This document shows, one piece after another, positions 1 through 6,515 of a DNA stretch of 21,454 nucleotides. The DNA is from an uncultured Pelagibacteraceae bacterium (GTDB lineage Bacteria > Pseudomonadota > Alphaproteobacteria > Pelagibacterales > Pelagibacteraceae). The stretch is taken from contig CACLNK010000012.1 of assembly GCA_902608305.1 (NCBI GenBank), positions 1 to 21,454 of the forward strand, in the 5' to 3' direction. The translations under genes and the position numbers were made by a program. Within the stretch, counting starts at the first letter, position 1, and the number at the start of each line of letters is the position of its first letter. The notes below the pieces were generated by a model. It worked only from the letters and a program-made list of their open reading frames with translations. It did no database searches and was not told the origin of the DNA.

Positions 1-41
1 TCTTTAAGCAATTCTTTTTTATCTTTTTTATCTGTTTTCAT
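1..41 (-). CDS. rpsK: 30S ribosomal protein S11, N-terminal fragment at window edge
   Basis: An ATG at 41-39 on the minus strand opens a frame reading MKTDKKDKKELLK before the window ends. It starts 6 bases after the stop of rpsM. A Lys-rich N-terminal tail directly after rpsM is what S11 looks like in AT-rich alphaproteobacteria, so the call rests on position and composition, because none of the conserved S11 core is inside the window. S11 is a small-subunit platform protein. The odd point is orientation: rpsK should lie just upstream of rpoA on the same strand, but here it points the opposite way. Confidence 0.55.
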   Translation of the reverse strand, partial: MKTDKKDKKELLK

Positions 42-47
42 TAATGC

Positions 48-383
48 TTATTTTTTAAGTGGAGTTAGTTTTTTACCAGCAATTGCAATTGCTTTACCTT
101 TTCTTGTTCTTGCATTACATCTAGTTCTTTGACCTCTAACAGGTAATTTTTTTTTATGTCGTGAACCTCTGTAAGAAGCTAAATCAATTAATCTTTTAAT
201 ACTTAAAGAAGTTTCTCGACGCAAATCACCTTCTACAGTAAAATTCTGATCTATATATTCTCTTATTTTCAAAATCTGTTCATCGGTTAATTCATTTACT
301 CTTTTAGATTTAGAGATGTCTAGAGCCTTACAAATTTGCTTCGAAAATTTATCACCTATACCATAAATGTATGTTAGACCACC
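48..383 (-). CDS. rpsM: 30S ribosomal protein S13, 5'-truncated at a probable chimeric junction
   Basis: The frame encodes the bulk of S13, the head protein of the small subunit that contacts the P-site tRNA and helps bridge to the 50S. Visible are LTYIYGIG near the N-terminal side, the helix-two-turn-helix region with LTDEQILKIREYI, and the basic tail LPVRGQRTRCNARTRKGKA. About 110 codons are present, against about 122 usual in the family. The first dozen or so residues (MARIAGVNIP-type) are absent. Upstream of the Leu codon at 377-375 the frame reads two Gly codons, then translates the reverse complement of the rpoA ribosome-binding region and hits a stop at 399-401, with no start codon. 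The internal Met at 272 is not a true start because conserved sequence continues upstream of it. The truncation and inverted orientation relative to rpoA suggest an assembly or amplification chimera. Confidence 0.85.
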   Translation of the reverse strand, partial: GGLTYIYGIGDKFSKQICKALDISKSKRVNELTDEQILKIREYIDQNFTVEGDLRRETSLSIKRLIDLASYRGSRHKKKLPVRGQRTRCNARTRKGKAIAIAGKKLTPLKK

Positions 384-389
384 AAAAAA

Positions 390-397
390 AAGGAGAG
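390..397 (+). promoter_or_regulatory. Shine-Dalgarno of rpoA, next to the junction
   Basis: AAGGAGAG lies 5 bases before the rpoA ATG at 403, a strong ribosome-binding site. It fixes the rpoA start and marks the first sequence that clearly belongs to the rpoA side of the suspected breakpoint. The A-run at 384-391 just before it may be where the two sequences were joined. Confidence 0.75.
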
Positions 398-402
398 TTT
401 AA

Positions 403-1431
403 ATGGAAAATTTAGAAGTTAATAATAAAAATTGGAAATCATTAATTAAACCTGCAAAATTAGATCTTCAATCAAGCGAAGACAAATCATATGCGAAAAT
501 TATAGCCGAACCTCTTGAAAAAGGATATGGCTTAACACTTGGCAATTCATTAAGACGAATATTATTATCCTCTATAAGAGGATCAGCTGTTACAGCAATT
601 CAAATAGACGGAGTTTTACATGAATTTACATCTATTAAAGGTATAAGAGAAGATGTAACTGATATAGTTTTAAATGTTAAATCATTAGCTTTAAAAAGCT
701 CATCTAAAGGTAATAAAAAACTTATTTTAGACGCTAAAGGTCCCGGTGAAATTAAAGCATCAAATATAACTCCTGTTACTGATATAGAAATCTTAAATCC
801 AGATTTAGTAATTTGTAACTTAGATGAGAATACAAATTTTCATATGGAAATGACGGTTGGCTCTGGAAAAGGTTATACTCCAGCAGATATGAATAAACCT
901 GACGAACCACCGCTTGGTTTAATTCCTATAGATTCTTTGTTTAGTCCCGTTAAAAAAGTATCATATTCAGTTAGCACTGCAAGAGAAGGAAAAGCTCTTG
1001 ATTATGATAAATTAACGATGGAAATAGAAACAAATGGTTCAATATCAGCAGAAGATGCAGTTGCTTATTCTGCGCGAATTTTTCAAGATCAATTATCGAT
1101 GTTCGTTAACTTTGACGAACCTGAAGAAACAGTTGTTCGTGAGGTACCAACAGAGCCAGAGTTTAATAAAAGTTTACTAAGAAAAGTAGATGAACTTGAA
1201 CTTTCAGTAAGATCAATGAATTGCTTAAAAAATGATAATATTGTTTATATAGGTGATTTAGTTCAAAAGTCCGAAGGTGAGATGCTAAGAACTCCAAATT
1301 TTGGTAGAAAATCATTAAATGAAATTAAGGAAGTATTAACTGGAATGTCTTTATATTTAGGAATGGAAATTCCAAACTGGCCACCAGACAATATAGCTGA
1401 ATTATCTAAAAAACTGGAAGAAACAATATAA
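403..1431 (+). CDS. rpoA: DNA-directed RNA polymerase subunit alpha
   Basis: RpoA dimerises to nucleate assembly of core RNA polymerase, and its C-terminal domain contacts UP elements and activators. The 342-residue product has the usual family length. The N-terminal domain shows EPLEKGYGLTLGNSLRRILL (about residues 36-55) and the GSAVTAIQIDGVLHEF segment. The C-terminal domain (from about residue 260) carries the DELELSVRSMNCLK helix, which includes the DNA-binding Arg, and the helix-hairpin-helix TPNFGRKSLNEIKEVL. The ATG at 403 has a good AAGGAGAG site. Its stop overlaps the rplQ start by one base (TAATG), so the two are translationally coupled. rpsK should precede it but is found inverted at the window edge instead. 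Confidence 0.98.
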   Translation: MENLEVNNKNWKSLIKPAKLDLQSSEDKSYAKIIAEPLEKGYGLTLGNSLRRILLSSIRGSAVTAIQIDGVLHEFTSIKGIREDVTDIVLNVKSLALKSSSKGNKKLILDAKGPGEIKASNITPVTDIEILNPDLVICNLDENTNFHMEMTVGSGKGYTPADMNKPDEPPLGLIPIDSLFSPVKKVSYSVSTAREGKALDYDKLTMEIETNGSISAEDAVAYSARIFQDQLSMFVNFDEPEETVVREVPTEPEFNKSLLRKVDELELSVRSMNCLKNDNIVYIGDLVQKSEGEMLRTPNFGRKSLNEIKEVLTGMSLYLGMEIPNWPPDNIAELSKKLEETI

Positions 1432-1868
1432 TGAGACATGGAATGGGCTACAAGAAGCTCAATAGAACATCTGAACATAGAAAAGCGTTATTAATGAATA
1501 TGTTAAATTCTTTAATAAAATATGAGCAAATAACTACCACACTACCTAAAGCAAAATTTTTAAAACCACAGGCTGACAAAATCATAACATTGGGAAAAAA
1601 CGAAAACTTACAGAATACAAAATTATTAATTTCTAAACTACAAAATATAAAATCTGCAAATAAAGTTAAAAAAACTTTATCCAAGAGATATATTAATAGA
1701 AAAGGTGGATACACAAGAATAATTAAAGCAGGTTTTAGATACGGAGATAAAGCCCCTATGGCAGTTATTGAGTTTGTGGATAGAGATTTTGAAGCAAAAA
1801 AAGTTGATATAAAAAAAAAAGATACCTCCAAAATTAAAAAAGAAGAAAAAAAAATAGCAACACCATAA
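1431..1868 (+). CDS. rplQ: 50S ribosomal protein L17
   Basis: L17 is a large-subunit protein near the peptide exit tunnel. The start MRHGMGYKKLNRTSEHRKALLMNMLNSLI is characteristic, followed by YEQITTTLPKAKFLKP. The segment GGYTRIIKAGFRYGDKAPMAVIEFVDR closes the conserved core near residue 125. A Lys/Asp-rich tail of about 20 residues follows, making 145 aa; longer tails of this kind occur in alphaproteobacteria. It overlaps the rpoA stop by one base, the standard end of the alpha operon. No hairpin terminator is visible in the 26 bases that separate it from the next gene, so read-through is likely. Confidence 0.98.
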   Translation: MRHGMGYKKLNRTSEHRKALLMNMLNSLIKYEQITTTLPKAKFLKPQADKIITLGKNENLQNTKLLISKLQNIKSANKVKKTLSKRYINRKGGYTRIIKAGFRYGDKAPMAVIEFVDRDFEAKKVDIKKKDTSKIKKEEKKIATP

Positions 1869-1894
1869 TTTCGCATTTATAATAATTAATTATA

Positions 1895-2808
1895 ATGAAA
1901 AAGTCTTTTATTGTAGACTATGAATTTAATGACATGCGTTTAGATAGATGGATTAGAAATAATCTTGGAAAAATACCTCAAGGATTAATTGAAAAAAATT
2001 TAAGAAATGGAATAATTAAAGTAAACAAAAAAAGGTAAAAAGTTCATATAAAATTAAAACTAATGATCAAATAAATATATTTAATTTTGATTTTAAAGAA
2101 AGAGTAATAGATAAAAAAAAAAAATTTAATCCAACCAAAACAATTATTAAAGAAAATGAAAATTTAATTATTGATGATAATGAAGACTTTATTGTTTTAA
2201 ATAAAAGCGCAGGTATATCAGTACAAGGAGGAACAAAATCAAAAAAAAATTTAGTTGATATTTTTGCAAAAAGTAAAATTTTTCAAAATACAAAGCCTTT
2301 TTCAGTTCATAGATTGGACAAAGATACGTCTGGAGTTTTTATGATAGCAAAACATCGTGAAAGTGCTCAATTACTTACTTCTTTATTTAGACTAAGAAAA
2401 GTACACAAAACATATTTAGCAATATGCCATGGAGAAATTAACAAAAATTCTGGTGTTTGGGATGAAGATCTAATTAGATTTGAAAACAATAAAGAAATTA
2501 AGGAAAAAGCCAAAACAATATTTAGGGTATTAGATAAAAATTCCATATGTAGTTTAGTTGAAATGAAACCCATCACAGGACGAAAACATCAACTAAGAAA
2601 ACAACTATATGCAATAGGAAACCCTATCTATGGTGATCAAAAATACAAACTTAATTATTCAGATAAAGTTATGAATAAAAACTTAATGTTACATTCTTAT
2701 CAAATTAAATTTATGATAAATAAAAAAAAATTTACTTATACAGCTTTATTACCAGAATATTTTAAAAAATTATTAAAGATTAAAAGACTTTCATTTTCAA
2801 GTTTTTAA
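1895..2808 (+). pseudogene. rluC: RluC/RluD-family 23S rRNA pseudouridine synthase, interrupted by a frameshift
   Basis: Enzymes of this family isomerise specific uridines of 23S rRNA to pseudouridine. The first piece (1895-2038, 47 codons) is an S4-type RNA-binding start, with LDRWIRNNLGKIPQGLIEKNLRNG-like sequence, and ends at TAA 2036-2038 directly after an A7 run at 2027-2033. Adding one A, or slipping back one base, joins it to the frame that runs open from 2035 to 2808. That frame holds the catalytic motif HRLDKDTSG, with the conserved Asp, and the later segment TGRKHQLRKQL. The joined product is about 304 aa, the normal length. The second frame has no credible start before a TTG at 2314, inside the catalytic motif, so it cannot be an independent gene. 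The position after rplQ favours RluC, which often lies near rplQ in alphaproteobacteria. A sequencing or assembly error in the homopolymer, a real mutation, and slippage all remain possible. The 3' end overlaps convergent lipB by 29 bases. Confidence 0.85.
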
Positions 2809-3409
2809 TAAAATTTATTACAATTTCATCTTTAATTTTTTTATAATTTTGATTTTTAATTAACTTAAGGTTACTCACATCTTTATCTTTAATTCCACAC
2901 GGTATAATTTTTTTATATTGGTGAAGACCGTTATTAATATTTAGAGAAAATCCATGATAAGCAATCCATTTTTTTATTTTAATTCCTATAGCTCCAATTT
3001 TTTTAATTTTATTTTTATTATTTACCCAAATACCAATATTTTTACGATCACTAAAAGAATTTATTTTATATTTCCTTAATGTTTGTATTATTGTTTTTTC
3101 AATCAATGTTACAAATTTTCTGATATCTTTATTTCTTTTGCTCAAATCAATTACAAAATAACAAATTAACTGACCTGGTCCATGCCAAGTAATTTTTCCA
3201 CCACGATTTGTTTTTATTAAATTAATTTTTTTATCTAATATTTCATTTTTATCATAACTTATTCCGGCAGTAAAAGTTGAAGGATGTTCTAAAATCCAAA
3301 TGAGTTCATTTGATTTATTCTTATTTACTTCAATTAATCTTTTTTCAAGAAAATCAATTGCATCAGTATAATTGATCAGTTTTCTTGATTTTTTTATATC
3401 TATATTCAT
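2780..3409 (-). CDS. lipB: Octanoyl-[acyl-carrier-protein]:protein N-octanoyltransferase
   Basis: LipB moves an octanoyl group from acyl carrier protein to the lipoyl domains of 2-oxoacid dehydrogenases and glycine cleavage H protein; LipA then inserts sulfur. The 209-aa protein has the signature RGGKITWHGPGQ at 69-80. The catalytic pair is also visible: Lys137 in KKIGAIG and Cys171 in IPCGI, close to the positions in the E. coli enzyme. The HGFSLNIN segment (152-159) completes the fold's conserved core. It is a single gene between two oppositely oriented neighbours: its 3' end overlaps the rRNA pseudouridine synthase gene, and its 5' end faces mgtE across 62 bases. lipA is not in the window. 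Confidence 0.95.
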   Translation of the reverse strand: MNIDIKKSRKLINYTDAIDFLEKRLIEVNKNKSNELIWILEHPSTFTAGISYDKNEILDKKINLIKTNRGGKITWHGPGQLICYFVIDLSKRNKDIRKFVTLIEKTIIQTLRKYKINSFSDRKNIGIWVNNKNKIKKIGAIGIKIKKWIAYHGFSLNINNGLHQYKKIIPCGIKDKDVSNLKLIKNQNYKKIKDEIVINFIKNLKMKVF

Positions 3410-3471
3410 ATTTAGAATTGTAATATTTGAATTTTGTATTAATAGTGCTTTATTAATTTATAAGGAATTTT
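3410..3471. promoter_or_regulatory. Divergent intergenic region between lipB and mgtE
   Basis: These 62 bases must hold the start signals for both lipB (minus) and mgtE (plus). On the plus strand TTGAAT at 3427-3432 is followed after 18 bases by TATTAA at 3451-3456, a weak sigma70-like pair. AAGGA at 3462-3466 is a good ribosome-binding site for the mgtE ATG at 3472. The sequence is so AT-rich that -10-like words arise by chance. There is no room for a magnesium-sensing M-box riboswitch. Confidence 0.3.
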
Positions 3472-4851
3472 ATGACTTTAATAAAAAAAATAAAAGATAA
3501 AAAAGTCAATTTTGAGTTTAATAAAGAATATATAAATGTTGTTACAAGTAAAATAGCTAATAACGATGCTTTGTTTATTACTAATTCTTTTAAAGAAATG
3601 CATCCTGCTGATGCGGCAGATATTATTGAACATCTAAGTCAAAATGATCGAGAAAACCTTATTAAACTTAATAATTTTAAAATAGATCCTGAAGTATTTA
3701 TAGAATTAAATGAGTCAATTCAGTCAGAAATTATTAAGTATCTTTCATCAGAAACTATCGTAACAATATTAAAAAACCTAGAATCTGATGATGCAATTAA
3801 AATCTTAGAAAATATCGAAGAAGAAAATAAAAATACAATATTAAGTTCTTTACCACCAAAAGATCGTTTTGCTTTATTAGAAAGTTTAAGTTATCCTGAA
3901 GATTCTGCAGCCAGAATTATGCAGAGAGAATTTACAGCAATTCCAAGTAATTGGTCTGTTGGCCAAACAATTGACTATTTAAGAGAAAACAAAGATTTAC
4001 CAGAAGAATTTTTAGAAATTTTTATAGTAGACAATGAATTTAAACCTATAGGCACAATTCCATCTTCCAAAGTTTTGAGAACACCAAGAGATTCTAAAAT
4101 GATTTCAATAATGTCAGAGACTCAACTTTCTATACCTGTTGATATGGATAAAGAAGAAGTGGGGCATTTATTTGAAAATTATAATTTAAATTCAGCATGT
4201 GTAGTTGATAAACATAATAAACTTGTAGGTATGATCACAAGTGATGATATTTTGACAGTGTTAAAAGAAGAAGCTGAAGAAGATGCATTAAGGTTAGCCG
4301 GAGTAGGCGATGAAGTAATAACAGATGGTGTAGTTAAAAAAACCAAAAGACGTTTTAATTGGCTATTGTTAAATTTATTTACAGCATTTATAGCAACGTG
4401 GGTAATAAGTCTTTTTGGTGCTACTATAGAGCAAATGGTTGCATTAGCATTTTTAATGCCAATAGTTGCATCTATGGGCGGTAATGCTGGAATGCAAACA
4501 CTTGCAGTTACAGTTAGAACTTTAGCAACTAACGATTTAACAGAAAATAATTTTATAAGTAATGTAATAAAAGAATTTAATATTGGAGTTTTAAATGGAA
4601 TTATATTTGCTGTTATAAGTGCAGTAGTTGTTCAGTTATGGTTTAATGATATTAAATTATCTATGATAATTTCTGTTTCGATGATTTTAAATATGATTGT
4701 GGCCGGTTTGTTTGGAATTTTGGTTCCTGTTACATTAAAAAAAATGAAAATTGATCCAGCTATAGCATCTAGTGTATTTGTAACTACAATAACTGATGTA
4801 ATAGGGTTTTTATCTTTTTTAGGTGTTGGAGCTTATTTTTTTTATGGGTAA
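3472..4851 (+). CDS. mgtE: Magnesium transporter MgtE
   Basis: MgtE is a homodimeric inner-membrane Mg2+ channel gated by its own cytosolic domains. The 459-aa protein follows the family order. An N-terminal superhelical domain covers about residues 25-155 (MHPADAADIIEHL, then LPPKDRFALLESLSYPEDSAARIM). A CBS pair follows at about 160-275, with VVDKHNKLVGMITSDDILTVL. Five hydrophobic segments occupy about 295-459. The pore-lining motif PIVASMGGNAGMQTLAVTVR and the late TTITDVIGFLSFLG helix, which carries the conserved Asp of the ion path, are both present. An AAGGA site precedes the ATG. The gene abuts convergent panC with no spacer. No magnesium riboswitch is seen, so control is probably at protein level through the CBS domains (family knowledge). 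Confidence 0.95.
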   Translation: MTLIKKIKDKKVNFEFNKEYINVVTSKIANNDALFITNSFKEMHPADAADIIEHLSQNDRENLIKLNNFKIDPEVFIELNESIQSEIIKYLSSETIVTILKNLESDDAIKILENIEEENKNTILSSLPPKDRFALLESLSYPEDSAARIMQREFTAIPSNWSVGQTIDYLRENKDLPEEFLEIFIVDNEFKPIGTIPSSKVLRTPRDSKMISIMSETQLSIPVDMDKEEVGHLFENYNLNSACVVDKHNKLVGMITSDDILTVLKEEAEEDALRLAGVGDEVITDGVVKKTKRRFNWLLLNLFTAFIATWVISLFGATIEQMVALAFLMPIVASMGGNAGMQTLAVTVRTLATNDLTENNFISNVIKEFNIGVLNGIIFAVISAVVVQLWFNDIKLSMIISVSMILNMIVAGLFGILVPVTLKKMKIDPAIASSVFVTTITDVIGFLSFLGVGAYFFYG

Positions 4852-5664
4852 TTAAAAGTTATCAATGAGTCTAACTTTATTTACATAGTAAGCTACAAAC
4901 AATCTAATTTTTTTATTTTTAGTTAAAGTGGTTAAGTTTTTTTCGTCTCTAACTTCAAAATAATCAATTTTTATATTAAATTTTTTTTTTAATTCTTTTT
5001 TTTTAGTTGAAGTATCATAATAAGTTTGATTGTTTTTTTTTAAATATAATTTTAACTTAAATAGATATTTAGATATTTGTCTCGCTTTTTTAAGTTCTTT
5101 TTTTGATAACAAGTGATTTCTTGAAGATAATGGTAAAAAACTTTTATCTCTTACTGTCTTACAGGAATATATTTTATTTTTATATTTTTTGCTTATAAAT
5201 TTTTTAACAAGAAACAGTTGTTGAAAATCTTTTTCACCCATAAATGTATATTTTGGATTTATTAATTTAATTAAACGATCCATAACGTCCAAAACACCTT
5301 CAAAATGACCTTTTCTAAACTTTGCGCATAAAATTTTTTGATTACTTGGTAAAACAATTTTCTTTATTCTTTTTTCTTTGAAAATTTCTTTTGTAGAAGG
5401 TGTAAAAACAAAGTTTACTTTATGTTTTTTTAATATTTTTATATCCTCTCTTATATTTCTTGGATACGTTGAAAAATCTTTTGGGTTATTAAATTGTTTT
5501 GGATTTACATAAATACTAACTAAAGTTTTATTACATTTAAGTTTAGATTCTTTTATTAAAGAAATATGACCTTTATGAATCGATCCCATAGTAGGAACAA
5601 AACCTATGTTCTTAATTTTATTTATTGCCTCTTTTAGGTCACGTTTGGTTCTTAAAATTTTCAT
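4852..5664 (-). CDS. panC: Pantothenate synthetase (pantoate--beta-alanine ligase)
   Basis: PanC joins pantoate and beta-alanine with ATP to make pantothenate, the precursor of coenzyme A. The 270-aa product shows FVPTMGSIHKGH at 22-33 (the HIGH-like nucleotidyl-transfer motif), VNPKQFN at 53-59, the pantoate-binding stretch CAKFRKGHFEGVLDVM at 113-128, GEKDFQQL at 143-150 and LSSRN at 179-183. The sequence before LSSRN (VRDKSFLP) differs from the common REPDGLA form but keeps the Ser-Ser-Arg core. It is slightly shorter than the typical 280 aa. No panB or panD lies nearby, so PanC stands alone between mgtE and galU. The 35-base divergent gap to galU must contain both starts. Confidence 0.95.
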   Translation of the reverse strand: MKILRTKRDLKEAINKIKNIGFVPTMGSIHKGHISLIKESKLKCNKTLVSIYVNPKQFNNPKDFSTYPRNIREDIKILKKHKVNFVFTPSTKEIFKEKRIKKIVLPSNQKILCAKFRKGHFEGVLDVMDRLIKLINPKYTFMGEKDFQQLFLVKKFISKKYKNKIYSCKTVRDKSFLPLSSRNHLLSKKELKKARQISKYLFKLKLYLKKNNQTYYDTSTKKKELKKKFNIKIDYFEVRDEKNLTTLTKNKKIRLFVAYYVNKVRLIDNF

Positions 5665-5699
5665 TTGTAATAAATTAACTTTATAAGTAAAACATTTAA

Positions 5700-6515
5700 A
5701 TGATTAAACAAGCAATAATTCCTTTGGCAGGATTAGGAACAAGGTTACTTCCATTAACAAGCGTTTTTCCTAAGGAGTTATTACCTATTAATGGTAAACC
5801 TGGCATAGAATATATTTTAGATGAATGTATAGAGGCTGGAATAAAAGAAATTATTTTTATTATTTCAAAAAAAAAAAATATGATTAAAAACTATTTTAAT
5901 AATGATATTTTTTTTAAAACAATTATTAAAAAAAAAAAAGATAAAAGAATTTCTAATGAATACAAAAAAATTTTAAAGTACAAAAAAATGATTAAGTTTG
6001 TTTATCAAAATAACCCACTAGGCACAGGAGATGCTCTTTTAAAAACTAAAAAACTTATCAAAGATAATTATTTCCTTATGTTGTTACCTGATGACCTGAT
6101 TATAAAAAAAAACTGTTCAAAAGCAATGATATCAATACACAAAAAATATAAATCCTCTGTTATGGCAAGTATGAATGTTGATAAAAAAACTGTATCACGA
6201 TGGGGTATTTTTAATGTTAAAAAAAAAATTAATAAGCATAATTTTATAATTAAAGATGTAGTAGAAAAACCATCTCAAAAAGATGCCCCATCTAATAAGG
6301 CTGTTATAGGAAGATATATTCTACCTAAAATAATTTTTAAAAAACTTTTAAAACAAAAATCTGGTAAAGATGGTGAAATTCACATCACTGATACTATTCA
6401 ATTGTTAATAAAAAATGATTTAAAATTTATTGGACATAATTTTGCTGGCAAATATTTAGATTGCGGAACAATGAATGGATACATTAAGTCATCTTTAGAA
6501 ATAGCTAAAATATGA
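5700..6515 (+). CDS. galU: UTP--glucose-1-phosphate uridylyltransferase
   Basis: GalU makes UDP-glucose from UTP and glucose-1-phosphate, feeding glycolipid and polysaccharide synthesis. The 271-aa protein opens with the nucleotidyltransferase signature PLAGLGTRLLPLTSVFPKEL and then LPINGKPGIEYILDE. QNNPLGTGDALL binds the sugar nucleotide, LLPDDLI supplies the metal-binding Asp, and GEIHITDTIQLL and AGKYLDCGTMNGYIKS close the fold. It is somewhat shorter than many GalU proteins (about 290 aa) but no motif is missing. The start at 5700 aligns with the usual IKQAIIPLAG opening and has no clear Shine-Dalgarno. Its stop overlaps the ugd start by four bases (ATGA), so galU and ugd form a coupled pair. 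Confidence 0.95.
   Translation: MIKQAIIPLAGLGTRLLPLTSVFPKELLPINGKPGIEYILDECIEAGIKEIIFIISKKKNMIKNYFNNDIFFKTIIKKKKDKRISNEYKKILKYKKMIKFVYQNNPLGTGDALLKTKKLIKDNYFLMLLPDDLIIKKNCSKAMISIHKKYKSSVMASMNVDKKTVSRWGIFNVKKKINKHNFIIKDVVEKPSQKDAPSNKAVIGRYILPKIIFKKLLKQKSGKDGEIHITDTIQLLIKNDLKFIGHNFAGKYLDCGTMNGYIKSSLEIAKI

Noticed and set aside
48..272. A separate 74-residue gene starting at Met 272 on the minus strand
   Set aside because: Conserved S13 sequence continues upstream to about 377, so this is the C-terminal part of rpsM.
1448..1876. Long open frame antisense to rplQ (minus strand)
   Set aside because: Hydrophobic low-complexity translation that mirrors the Lys-rich L17 codons; no family resemblance and fully covered by a certain gene.
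1881..1895. AT-only palindrome ATAATTAATTAT as a terminator or operator after rplQ
   Set aside because: Contains no G/C pairs and is the kind of short dyad expected by chance in such AT-rich DNA.
2314..2808. An independent 164-aa pseudouridine synthase starting at TTG 2314
   Set aside because: The start would fall inside the catalytic HRLD motif; the same frame stays open back to 2035 with family sequence, so it is the downstream part of a frameshifted gene.
3410..3471. Magnesium (M-box) riboswitch upstream of mgtE
   Set aside because: The whole spacer is 62 bases and AT-rich, far too short for that element.
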